Below, piece after piece: positions 1 through 9,873 of a stretch of DNA of 64,000 bases. The notes under the pieces are model-generated. The model worked only from the letters and a program-made list of their open reading frames with translations, was not told the origin of the DNA and ran no database searches. The position numbers were made by a program, and so were the translations under genes. How positions within the stretch are numbered: position 1 is the stretch's first letter; each line of letters starts with the position of its first letter. Location: assembly GCA_928212115.1 (NCBI GenBank), contig CAKMRJ010003334.1:103193731-103257730 (forward strand), in the 5' to 3' direction. The stretch is from Lactuca virosa. Its lineage: Eukaryota > Streptophyta > Magnoliopsida > Asterales > Asteraceae.

Positions 1-700
1 ACATCATGCATTTGGATAAACTAAAATGAGAGAAATAACACTTATGGTTTATTAATATATTATAAGTTCTAATATATTAATAATATTGTTTAATTAGTTT
101 TGATCAAGAATTAATAAGGAATTAATTAAGTGATCAAAAAGATGACTAATTAAATATATGGGTTGATTATGTAAATCATCCATAACTTGTATAGTGGGCT
201 AAAGGCTCCATGGATTATCAAGTTGGGCTAAGGTCCATAAGAATGCTCCATGGATGCTCCATGGGAGTTACAAACCCATGGGTCATGGAAATGAAGAGCC
301 ATGTTACGTTGGGGTTTACATGGTGTAACCCTAATTGTAACACACTATATAAAGGATATGAAGCTCTCCAAAATCGGCCACTGGAAGCAATTTAGAGGGC
401 AAGCCGATTTCTAAGTGTGACATTCTCTCTCAAAGTTTATTCCAAGAGCATTTGGTGTTGTGTGAAACATTTGAGGCATCACACTTGGGGTGCTAGGCTC
501 TCAAGGTTTTCAAGGAATCAAATCAATTACAAGGTATGTAATTCTAGCTAACTTTTATGTTAAAAAGTTCCCCATGTATGCTAGATAGGATTATGAACCT
601 TTCAAATAGTATTTTGCATGTATTTTAGACAAACATAGATCCAAGGTTTCTAGGGTTGCATGTACACCTTAGGAGTGTTCAGAATGCTCAAAACCCATCA
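1..700 (+). repeat. Ty1/copia LTR, 5' end cut by window edge
   Basis: The sequence is clearly homologous to the complete copia LTRs at 9874-10648 and 17066-17836, including the TATTAATATATTATAAG tract, the AATCGGC segment and the terminal CTCAAAACCC(A/T)TCA. It ends at 700 and gypsy LTR sequence begins at once. The upstream end lies outside the window, so a solo LTR cannot be told from the 3' LTR of a full element. An AAG/GTATGT splice-donor-like site occurs at 531-539. The only open frame here (210-395) is a chance frame inside the LTR. Confidence 0.85.
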
Positions 701-939
701 CAAACGTCATATAAGAATCATAAACAATGTATCTCAAAATATCATAACAACTGTCAAATATATCAGAGTATAAACATCCCAGGCTGAACAAATGGTGTGT
801 GCACTACAATCTTCCCGAGCTCTTCTTTTGAAAACTAAGTACCTGAAACCAAAACTGAAAACTGTAAGCACGAAGCTTAGTGAGTCTCCCCAAACTACCA
901 TATACCATACAATAACACATACTGGGCTTTGCCCACTGC

Positions 940-1385
940 ATCGGGCCTCGCCCGACATCGAACTGAAGTCCGGACTAACTTGGGCCCCGCCCACTGCAAT
1001 GGGCCCCGCCCGGCATCGGACCGAAGTACAGAATAACTTGGTCCCCGCCCAGGATCGGACCGAAGTCCGGAATAACTTTGGCCACGCCCACTGCATCGAA
1101 CCGAAGTCCGAAATGTACTGAACATAACAAAACATAAACATATAACATAATCATATATACTGCATCGGGCTTGCTCAACATCAGACCGAATCCCGGAATA
1201 TATAACACATAACATAAACATGCGTGAGTCACAAAGACAACAAGCATACATAGCTAGTACTCGGGATTGCCCCGGCATCAGACCGAAGTCCAGAAAACAT
1301 AACATATAACATGAAGCTAAACCACTGCATTGGGCCCCGCCCGACATCGAACCGAAGTCCGGAAACATACAATCTACATCAGGCT
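940..1385 (-). repeat. GC-rich degenerate tandem units in gypsy LTR
   Basis: Repeated variants of GGGCCCCGCCCGACATCG-ACCGAAGTCCGGAA occur here, some separated by AT-rich CATAACATATAACAT spacers. Similar units occur at 54530-54930 in another minus-strand LTR, and their reverse complement resembles the 34-bp units at 8880-9215. Overlapping frames on both strands are by-products of the repeat. Confidence 0.7.
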
Positions 1386-2275
1386 AACCCCGGTATACTA
1401 CACTACTAAACGGGCCGACATTGGTGCCTTAGACCCGTTCCTACTGAAGGGAAACTCATCTCACACTGCTGAAGTCCTGCTGGCAAAACCCTAGCTCCTG
1501 GATGACAGATTCCCGAATCTGTCAATCATCAAAATAACACCCAATTAATAATCGGGTTCCAACACTTATCCAAAAATCCATGCTTGGGGTAAAAGACTAC
1601 TTTACCCCTGAATTAGCTTGACTCAATCCTAAAGCCGAATCCAAAGGCTCAAAAGTCTAATAATGAACCAAGGCCCAACTATGGCCCATCTATGGCCCAA
1701 TTTTCCCAGTTGGGCCCAAGTCTCTACATTGACTTGCCTTAAGACCCAAACATTTATTCTTGGTCCAATACTTGACATTCTGATGGTCCAATATCTCATA
1801 ATCATGAAGGCCCAAACTATGGCCCAATTTTCCAAATTGGGCCCAAACCCCTTACGTGGGCCTTATCCTAAGTCCATTAAATAATTCTAGTCCATTTGCT
1901 TGCTCTTGGATGGTCCATTATCATCCCAATCACCAAGGCCCAATAGGAAGGCCCAACTCAAAGTCCAAGTGAAATTAGGGTTTCACATAAAATGACAATT
2001 AGGGTTAAGTGTTTCTCACTTAACCCATTAAGGACTTAATCCATTAAGTCCTTTACTCTACTAGATAAATGATATTGAATAATTTGGGCTTAATACACAA
2101 TCCAATCCCAATGGACCAAAGGCGGGTCCCAATAAGTCCAAGGCCCAAATACTCATAATTTGAGTTTTCTAAACCCTAATTAGGGTTTCCACCCAAACAT
2201 GGCCCAATAGGCCCAAAATTAATTTTTAAGCCCATTAGGGTTTCACTAGGTCCATTAGGGTTTTGCTAGTGGGGC

Positions 2276-2642
2276 ACCACCCACCACCACCTCGGGTAGT
2301 GGTGGTCAATGGCGGTTTGCGGCGGCGGCCACCACCTTACGGTGGTGGTTTTGATTCTTTTCATTATTCTTTTCGCTAATTACAATTACAAGGCTTTTAA
2401 TCCAAAAATAAACACACACACACACTATCTACTCTAACACACACACAACCACCCTAGTGGTGGCCGACGGTGGCTCGTGGCGGCAGCCACCACCTCGCGG
2501 TGGTGGCGGTGGCCTTTCCACAATCTCCGATCACTCAACATACACACACACACACACACTTAACACAATAAGAAACAATACACACACACACACCTAATTA
2601 CACAGCAAAACCCGCACACAGCCACCTTCCACGGTGGCTGGT
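2276..2642. repeat. Four GGTGG/CCACC inverted repeats in gypsy LTR
   Basis: Short inverted repeats of CCACCACC with GGTGGTGG separated by about 4 bp occur near 2276-2310, 2328-2350, 2488-2512 and 2618-2642, with CA-rich microsatellite tracts between them. They lie about 860-1230 bp from the LTR start at 3501. No coding function is apparent. Confidence 0.6.
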
Positions 2643-3501
2643 GGCGGCGAAGAGTTCGATGAACAGCTACAGCGGCGACACGACGGTGATGGAGAGTCAC
2701 GGACGGTGGCAATCACGACGCCACCCTCCTCGATCCTCACTGATGCAACTTCATTACCCTCCCAGACGGTTTACAACGTCGGTCGATGGCTGCTAGGTGG
2801 TCGGAGAGCGACCAGGTGGATGGCGGCGGTCGTTTGACACCTCGTCGGTCGGAAAACGAGAGGGAAACGGGTGGTGACGGCGTCTGGGAGGCCTAAGGGT
2901 GGCAGCGGTGATCTCAGCCTTCATTTCGACGTTCCTTGCTCCGATTTAGGTCACCAATGGATCTCCCAGTCGATAGGATGGGGAACGACGATTGGTTCGG
3001 TGGTTCGGGTCCTTGTCGTCGGCGGCTGATCGGAAACAGCAGGGTAGCTGCGCCAGGGGAGATATAAGGGTGAAGAGATGCGGCTGAGGAATATGTTAGA
3101 GTATTAGGGTTAGGGTTAGGCGATTATGCCTTATATACTCCCTTCCAATCTCAAAATTTTGCCATAATGGCACTTCGAGCCCCTCCATCTCCTTCTTCTT
3201 TCAAACTAAGTACTTATTTTACCATTTCAACCCCATCCATGGAAATCCCTTACAAAATAAGTCCCATATTTTACTAAGTAGCCTCTCCTTCTCCAATTAT
3301 TTCCAAATGAGGTCCAATATTAACTCTTTAGCCCCCTGCTTTCATAAATCCTTTCACATTAGGTCTAATACTTACCAAAAAAAATCCCCCAACTTCTATA
3401 ATTATGACTTTTAACTCCACGAAACTAACGCCTTGCTCAATTATTATTGATTTTAGGGCTTCTATACCTTTATTTATTTATTTTATAAACGGGGTGTTAC
3501 A

Positions 3502-4363
3502 ACTCTCCCCCACTTAAATTAGATTTCGTCCTCGAAATCATTCCTTACCATTTCTTATACGCCAAAACACTCTAGTAACATGGTCACCCTCTTGGGTACA
3601 CCCTAGCCTTCCCAGGGTGGCCGTGATCAATCTTCGCAAAGCCCTAAAATCAGCAGGCGAACTAATTCCTCGCGACAAGGCCACATCTACTCCGTCTGAA
3701 ATCTGTTGTCTCGAGATGGTCTGAATCCTTGACAGACCACTCATACTGAATCATTATCTCTGAATCCAATCCGTTTATCCCTCAACTGACTACTCAACTC
3801 CTGCTAGCTTGAGATTTCCACTAAAAAACAGGTTCACAACCCTAATTATCCCTGCAGATCACTTATACTTAGCCAATGCTTAGCTATTTCCCGCTGTGAG
3901 TGATTTGTCACTCCCCAATAAAGCAGCTATCCTGTGCGTACTCGCAACCTAAACACGAATACTAACACTGTCCAAATGTTGAAACTGCCCGAACACTGAA
4001 CTGCCTGAGGCAGTATGTTGCCACTAATTATCATGCCACTGAGGTTCTAACAACCTCCCGATCCAACCGATCAGGTCCATGCGTTGAATCCTGACGTTAC
4101 CGAATCCAAAGATCAAGGTGATTGTTACCCAACCAATGGTAGCCTAATATACCGAATGACCTTACGCAGTCCATTACTTCCCTGATCTCATAACTGTAGG
4201 GGCGATCCTACAGGCTTATTACTGTCTGAACCAGATCTAATCCATCTGGGTAATTACGAAACCCAATCCATCGATTTTCATATCCTCACTGCTACACCCG
4301 AACTGGTGGGTACTATTGTTCCTTCCGCGTCCTAACAACGCGCTCATGCTATCAACCAATCAA
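3502..4363 (-). other. Non-coding 3' internal region of minus-strand gypsy element
   Basis: The stretch begins with the reversed PPT and the CCTCGAAATCATTCC segment, which is related to the end of gypsy pol (compare CCTCGAAGTCACTCC at 46740). No pol reading frame is visible through the rest. It resembles the start of the non-coding interior of the large element at 46710-51221, so this element may belong to the same non-autonomous type. Confidence 0.5.
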
Positions 4364-4584
4364 GTGAATGCTACAGCTACACCCGCAGTCTCACAACACT
4401 CTAGTACTATCTGCCTGCTAGTGAATGCTATGGCTACGCCCGCAGACTTACAACACTTCTAACACTAGTTGACTGCTAGTGAATGCTACGGCTACGTCCG
4501 CACACTTACAACACTCTACCACTATCTGACTGCTAGTGAATGCTACGGCCACACCCGTACGACACTCTACCACTATCTGACTAG
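4364..4584. repeat. 57-bp tandem repeat, about 3.9 copies
   Basis: Units beginning GTGAATGCTAC start at 4364, 4421, 4479 and 4536 (57-58 bp spacing). Each contains a variant of GGCTACACCCGCAGACTTAC and ends CTGACTGCTA. The array sits in the internal region of the minus-strand gypsy element, directly next to its RT fragment. Confidence 0.85.
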
Positions 4585-4785
4585 AATACCCTTCTGATTG
4601 AAAAGGTGCCAAAGAAATTGCACCTCGTGCAACCAGAACTCACATTTGGAGTACCTTGTAATAAGTCTATTCTTCCTCAAAGTCTCTAGCACCTCCCTCA
4701 GGTGCTCCTCATGCTGCCCCCTTAGTCTTGAAATACCAAGATTACGCTGTACTCTCCCAATCCCGTAAGGGAAATGATCTTTCAC
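4585..4785 (-). pseudogene. Ty3/gypsy reverse transcriptase fragment (thumb region)
   Basis: The minus-strand frame reads HEEHLREVLETLRKNRL...YSKCEFWLHEVQFLWH...NQKGI, which is the conserved end of the gypsy RT before the connection domain. The YxDD catalytic region is absent. Directly upstream on the same strand is gag-like sequence, so protease and most of RT have been deleted. The frame is unrelated to the tandem repeat that follows it. Confidence 0.8.
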
Positions 4786-4879
4786 TATCCGCTAATACTT
4801 CTCAGTATGCAATTAACATATGACATCTCTTGAAGATATAATGCAAACACAAACAAAGGATAACCCAGAGTTACATTTA

Positions 4880-5345
4880 CTCAAACCCTTAGAACGAAAG
4901 GCTCCATCGTGCAGTTTCTCGCATGTGCTGTACTGAATCTGACCCTGCTGGCCTTTCAAAAGCTGATCCGAAATCTACGGTCTCCTCCCTAGACCCCTCA
5001 CTATAAGCAACTGATCTGGTTCCCTCTTCCCAGTGTACTCTAAGTCAATATCCCGTTCTCGAGCTCTAGAAGTCATATCATCCAGGGTCTCACACCGTGA
5101 GATACTCCCGATCTACTTGCTATCGTTCTGTAGTATGTCATGATGTCTTACCTTACTTATTTCCTCTTCTGCTGCATATTGCGGTACCATATAAGCTCCT
5201 TCCCGAGACTTGGCAGTGATCTCTGCCACAGTCTCAGTCGTCTGGAGGAGATCTAGCAACTCTCGCCCCAACTGCTGCGCCTCAATTTCCTGGGCACACT
5301 CTGCCCAGAATCTGGTCTAAAAGTCATCCAATGACATAACATCAA
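4880..5345 (-). pseudogene. Ty3/gypsy gag fragment
   Basis: The minus strand translates in one frame to a gag-like stretch with the pattern FWAECAQEIEAQQL...RELLDLLQTTETVAEITAK and VPQYAAEEE...KVRHHDIL, followed by several stops. This matches chromovirus-type (Tekay/Del-like) gag as I know it. A strand switch follows at about 5383, where a plus-strand pol remnant starts. Gag is normally a capsid-like nucleic-acid-binding protein; this copy is non-functional. Confidence 0.65.
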
Positions 5346-5382
5346 CCACTTCATCACTCAACTCACTACCAACCTCTCCCTA

Positions 5383-7571
5383 TCAACCTATCCAAGTGCG
5401 AGTTTTGGTTGCGCGAGGTGTAGTTTCTGGGACACCTCGTTAACCAGAACGGTATACCGGTCGATCCAGCCAAGGTAGAGGCCGTGATGAGATAGGAGGT
5501 TCCGAGGTCTCTATATGAGATTCATAGTTTTCTTGGTCTGGCGGGCTACTATCGGAGATTCATCCAAGATTTCTCTAAGATAGTTGTTCCGCTGACCCGA
5601 CTGACCAAGAAGTCGGTGACATTTCGCTGGGCACCTGAGCAGTAGGCAGCTTTCGAGACTCTCAGACAGTGGTTGTGAGAGGCACCAATTCTGAATTTTC
5701 CAAAGGGCGTCGACGATTTCGTGGTTTACTGTGACGCTTCGATCACAGGCATGGGTGCAGTGCTGATGCAGCGGGGGCACGTGATTGCGTATGCTTCGAG
5801 GCAGCTGAAGCCTCATGAGGTGAACTATCCGATGCACGATTTGGATTTGGGGGCTGTGGTTTTCGCCCTCAAGATTTGGCGGTACTACCTCTCTGGGGTT
5901 CGTTGTACTATTTACACAGACCACAAGTGCTTGAGGTATTTGATGGACCAACCAAATCTGAACATGAGACAACGTCGTTGGTTAGATGTGGTGAAGGACT
6001 ATGATTGTGAGATCCTCTACCACCCAGGAAAGGCCAATGTGGTGGTCGATGCTCTCAGCCGTAAGGCGGTTGCAGCTCCGATACGAGATATATGCTTGAG
6101 GATGACAGTAATTACTCCATTGCTGGAACAGATTCGGGAGGCTCAGGTTGAGGGTATGAAGGAAGAGCACCGAAAGTGTGATCGGATCATAGGCTAGGTG
6201 GCTTCATTCTATTATGACAGCCGGGGGTTTTTCACCCTGCATCGTAGGGTCTGGGTTCCTTACTGGGGCGGTGTACGCCAGGTCCTGATGGACGAGGCTC
6301 ACAAGTTGAGATTCTCCATTCATCACAGGGCGACGAAGATGTATCAGGATCTTCGCCGTGATTATTGGTGTCCTTGCATGAAGCGGGACATAGCTTGGTA
6401 TGTGGAGCGGTGCTTGACTTGTAGGAAATTCAAGGCCAAGCACCAGCGACCTCACGACAAGATGCAGCCGTTGGAGATTACCGTGTGGAAATGGGAAGAC
6501 ATCACTATGGATTTCATCACAAAGCTTCCCAGGACCCTACATGGAGTGGATTCTATTTGGGTCATCGTGGATCGATTGACAAAGAGTGCACATTTTATCC
6601 CGATCCAGGAGAGTATATCGGCTGAGAAGTTAGCCGAGATCTATGTACGCGAGGTGGTGACACGTCATGGAGTGCCGGTTTCGGTTGTGTCAGACCGAGA
6701 TGTTCGTTTCACTTCCAGATTCTGGAAGCGATTTCATGAGGAGATGGGTACTCGTCTTCACTTCAGTACAACTTTTCACCCTCAGACGAATGGGCAGAGT
6801 GAGAGAACTATTCAGAATCTAGAGGACATGATGCGTGTGTGCGTATTAGATTTTAGTGGGGGTTGGGATATGTATCTTCCATTAAAGGAATTTTCGTATA
6901 ACAACAGTTACCACGCTAGCATATATCGACCTCTATTCGAGATGCTCAACGGAAGGAAATGTAGGACCCCAATCTGTTGGGGCGAGGTCGGTCAGAGAGC
7001 CATGGGTATTACCGAAGTGGTACTCAATACTACTGGGATGATCCAGCAGGTCCAGAGCAGGATCCAGACTGCTCATAGTCGGCAAAAGAGTTATGCCGAC
7101 AAGCACCGGTCGGACTTGGAGTTCCAGGTGGGGGATATGGTTCTCTTGAAGGTGTCACCTTGGAAGGGTGTCATCCGATTCAGGAAGCGGGGCAAGTTAG
7201 GCCCCAGGTACATCAGTCCATTCAGGGTATTGGATCGGGTGGGCTGGGTTGCATATCGACTGGATCTTCCAGTCGAGCTTAGTCAGATCCACAATACTTT
7301 TCATGTCTCCCTGCTGCGGAAGTACTTAGTGGATGACTCCGCAGTTGTGCCTTTGGAGGATATTCAGGTGGAGGACCGCATGAACTACATTGAATGGCCA
7401 GTAGCGATTCTGGATCAGAAGATGAAGGCCTTGAGGAACAAGGTGGTACAATTGGTGAAGGTGCAGTGGCAACACAGCAAGGGGTCAGAGTGGACTTGGG
7501 AGCCAGAGGAGGAGATGAGAGAGCATTATCCAGAGTTATTTGAGACAACAGACTTCGAGGACGAAGTCTGA
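5383..7571 (+). pseudogene. Ty3/gypsy chromovirus pol remnant: RT end, RNase H, integrase, chromodomain-like tail
   Basis: One reading frame stays open in register from 5383 to 7571 apart from five stops (5421, 5493, 5643, 5676, 6195). It starts in RT at SKCEFW. RNase H motifs follow: YCDAS, YTDHK and DALSR, but the usual glutamate region reads HDLDLG, so the second acidic residue is D. After the 6195 stop comes integrase: the HHCC zinc finger (ending CLTC), then the catalytic acids in TMDFI, VSDRD and QSERTIQ, then a GPRYISPF module and a chromodomain-like C-terminus ending DFEDEV. The PPT and LTR follow 3-20 bp later. The 5' half of the element is missing. The in-register frame with stops only and no indels is notable. 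Confidence 0.93.
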
Positions 7572-7574
7572 TAC

Positions 7575-7588
7575 AAGTGGGGGAGAAT
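7575..7588 (+). other. Polypurine tract of the plus-strand gypsy element
   Basis: AAGTGGGGGAGAAT lies directly before the LTR start TGTAACACCC. In LTR elements this primes plus-strand DNA synthesis. Confidence 0.85.
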
Positions 7589-7644
7589 TGTAACACCCGG
7601 ATCCTGGTATGTAATTAACTTATAATTTATTCCATTTAATAGAG

Positions 7645-7748
7645 CAACTCGACGAGTTGGAAGCCCCAAACTCGTTGAGTAGAGATCATAAGGGCCACAC
7701 ATTTTAAGTAACCTACTCGACGAGTTGGGAGGCCTCAACTCGACGAGT
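7645..7748. promoter_or_regulatory. Palindrome cluster 1, ACTCGNCGAGT, upstream of TATA
   Basis: CAACTCGACGAGTTG at 7645-7659, ACTCGACGAGT at 7715-7725 and 7738-7748, and an imperfect AACTCGTTGAGT at 7669-7680. The cluster ends about 43 bp before the TATA-like box, where a promoter-proximal binding-site cluster would be expected. The role is inferred. Confidence 0.75.
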
Positions 7749-7790
7749 AGGTTGGCAGAAATGAAACCCTAATTTTTAGGGTTTTGTACC

Positions 7791-7800
7791 CTATTTAAAG
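7791..7800 (+). promoter_or_regulatory. Putative LTR TATA box
   Basis: CTATTTAAAG follows AGGGTTTTGTACC. The same core, CCTATTTAAAGG, occurs in minus orientation in the large non-coding element's LTR (52845-52856). It lies about 203 bp from the LTR start. Confidence 0.65.
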
Positions 7801-8362
7801 GCATTGATGTTTTATTGTGGCCTCCCTCATTGTTCCCTCCGTCCACTAAAACCCTAATTCGTGCTTTCTATCATCTTGAGTGTGTGTGAGTGTAAATAGT
7901 GTTTTCTTTGGTGCTTTCTTGAATGAGCTTGAAGTTTGGTGTTGCTTAGTTGAAGGGAGAAGCTTTGGATCCAGGAGTTCCTCTGTTGTGGCAGCCATAT
8001 TAAGGTAGAAAGTCGTTACCTTGACCATTTGTTTGATAGATCTCTTCATTGAGAAGTTTATGGCCTTTAGTAGCTTATTTAGGAGTCATTCTTGGATTTG
8101 AGCATGTCTTGAAGTTATGACTTCAGATCTAGACATTTCATGGCCTTTTGAGACATAAAGTTGTCAGCTTTATCAAGTCTTGGCCCTCCTCCATGCCCTA
8201 GGTCTCTTATGAAGCTTAGTTCTAGTGTTTTTAGCCTCTTGATACCATGCATGGACATAAAGTTAGCAACTTTACGTGGTATCTCAGCCCTAGGGGACCA
8301 GATATATGGTTTGGAGGCGTTAGACTCGCTTGGAAGTGACTGAATGAGTTAAGACTAGGAAA

Positions 8363-8533
8363 ACTCGACGAGTTGCTTATTCAACTCGGCGAGTTGGATC
8401 GTGGTCCCCCGACCTTTCTGATTACTGAGCAAACTCGGCGAGTCGTTGAGATGACTCGACGAGTTGGCTAGGGTTTCCTCGGTTTTCTAAAGACTAAAGG
8501 AACTCGAAGAGTTTATAGATGCACTCGACGAGT
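8363..8533. repeat. Palindrome cluster 2, ACTCGNCGAGT, six copies
   Basis: Copies at 8363-8373, 8384-8394, 8433-8443, 8454-8464, 8502-8512 (imperfect, AAG centre) and 8523-8533. The centre base varies (A or G) while both arms are kept. The cluster begins 774 bp from the LTR start, inside the predicted transcribed leader. Confidence 0.85.
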
Positions 8534-8879
8534 TGGGTCATCATGGATTGCTGACCTTGACTTTGACCATGGTTGACCAAGGTTGACTTCTGAGGGCATT
8601 TTGGGTATTTGGAGATTTTGATGGATTGATCACTTGGTTCAGGGATTGAGTAGAGCCAAGTTTGGGACATAAATGTTTCAGTTATCATCCGAAATTTGAG
8701 GTGAGTTTCCTCATGGTTTGAACGGGTCTAAGGAACCAATGCCGGCCCGTGTATAGTATGTGTGATGATTAGTAGCTAAGTGTGGGCAGGGCCCGTATCT
8801 TAGCATTATTTGAGTATTAATATGGAATGGTAGATTTTGGTTATAATTATTGTCTGTGTGATACTTGTATGGATGTCTT

Positions 8880-9215
8880 AGTTAGCCGAGTGTAGGCGAG
8901 GCCCGTATCTCTTAGTTAGCGGAGTGTGGACGAGTCTCGTATCTCTTAGTTAGCTGAGTGTGGGCGAGGCCCGTAACTCTTAGTTAGCGGAGTGTGGGCG
9001 AGGCCTGTATCTCCTAGTCAGCGGAGTGTGGGCGGGGCCCGTACCTCCTAGTTAGCAGAGTGTGGGTGAGGCACATATCTCATATATAGCTGAGTGTGGG
9101 CGAGGCCCGTATCTCATAGTTAGCTGAGTGTGGGCGAGGCCCGTATCTTATAGTTAGCCGAGCGTGGGCGAGTCCTATATCTACTTGAGTGCGGGCGGGG
9201 CCCATATCTCTTAGC
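8880..9215 (+). repeat. 34-bp tandem array, about 10 copies
   Basis: Units of the type AGTTAGC-GAGTGTGGGCG-AGGCCCGTATCTCTT start at 8880, 8914, 8948, 8982, 9016, 9050, 9084, 9118 and 9152, exactly 34 bp apart; a degenerate last unit follows. Diverged copies also lie near 8763-8810. The array sits 300-630 bp from the LTR 3' end. Confidence 0.92.
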
Positions 9216-9513
9216 TACATGTTATGTGTATGGTATGTGGTAGTTTGGGGGAAATTCAATAAGCTTCGTGCTTACGGTTTTCAGTTTTGGTTTCAGGTAC
9301 TTCCGGTAGCAAAGGGAAGAGCTTGGGGTGACTGCATTGCACACACCATGATGTTTTAGCCTGGGATGTTTACTCTGATATATTTGACAGATGTTTTGAT
9401 ATGGATTGTTTTGAAATACCATGACCTATGTTTTGATGCGATGATTTTGATAACTATGGTTTTATTTAATAACTAAAAATAAAAATTTTGGACCGTATTT
9501 TATGGGTGTTTCA

Positions 9514-9873
9514 GTAATCTACTTTGAAATTGCGACACGGCTGTAAAGAGAATCGCGATGTGAATGAGAGTATATTGCTATAACTTTTAATGAAGAATCA
9601 AGATCACGAAGTGTGAATAGACGAATGAGGCGCATTGAGGTGTCTATTTAATGAACACATGTAACAAGAGCGAGACGTATGGCGGGGATTTGTGATACGT
9701 GGCAGAATCTGAGATGGAACACATGATTGCGACGTGTCTCAACATATTTCATATGTATATATGTCGTTTATGTGTGTTTTTTGTGGTGTGTACACGCGCT
9801 GATGAAAGGAGACCCGATAGGGGGTGTTAGATGCTCATAGCTAATGAATTTATGAAAACATTCAATAATATAG
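9514..9873 (+). repeat. Probable gypsy LTR fragment, 5' part, split by copia A
   Basis: This 360-bp stretch has no pol homology and ends at the TATAG target site of copia A; the sequence resumes at 17837. It carries GC-rich short motifs (GCGACACG, ATCGCGAT, GCGACGTG) like other LTR promoter regions here. Joined to 17842-19568 it would be about 2.1 kb, a plausible LTR length, but its TG start is not recognised. Confidence 0.45.

Larger units (their letters stand above)
701..3501 (-). repeat. Ty3/gypsy LTR, minus strand, 3' end interrupted by the copia LTR
   Basis: On the minus strand the LTR begins at 3501 with TGTAACACCCC, right after a polypurine tract (plus-strand ACTCTCCCCCACTTAAA at 3502-3518). 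It runs down to 701, where its end is replaced by the copia LTR. The 701-870 part is the reverse complement of the end of the plus-strand LTR at 9260-9460 (shared TCAGAGTA-AACATCCCAGGCT and GGTGTGTGC). At about 2.8 kb it is the longest LTR here. It has a TATA-like box near 3128-3137 on the minus strand, GC-rich tandem units at 940-1385, many GGCCCAA motifs (1670-2215) and four CCACC/GGTGG inverted repeats (2276-2642). Open frames inside it are not credible genes. Confidence 0.85.
7589..9513 (+). repeat. Complete gypsy 3' LTR, 1925 bp
   Basis: It starts TGTAACACCC and ends GGGTGTTTCA, an imperfect terminal inverted repeat. Internal layout: palindrome cluster 1 (7645-7748), TATA-like box (7791-7800), cluster 2 (8363-8533), 34-bp tandem array (8880-9215), and the conserved hairpin TAAGCTTCGTGCTTA (9260-9274). 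The TSD cannot be tested because the 5' end of the element is missing. Confidence 0.92.

Noticed and set aside
734..1368. Overlapping frames up to 157 codons on both strands
   Set aside because: They translate GC-rich tandem units in an LTR; long frames on both strands are typical of such repeats.
3104..3120. TTAGGGTTAGGGTTAGG, telomere-like
   Set aside because: Only about two and a half units, not the TTTAGGG plant type, and located in an LTR beside AGGGTTT-type promoter sequence.
5511..5972. 153-codon minus-strand frame
   Set aside because: Antisense of the gypsy RT/RNase H region; the plus strand has the conserved motifs.
8880..9215. 34-bp array considered as a CRISPR array
   Set aside because: Units are directly adjacent with no unique spacers, and the sequence lies in a plant LTR.
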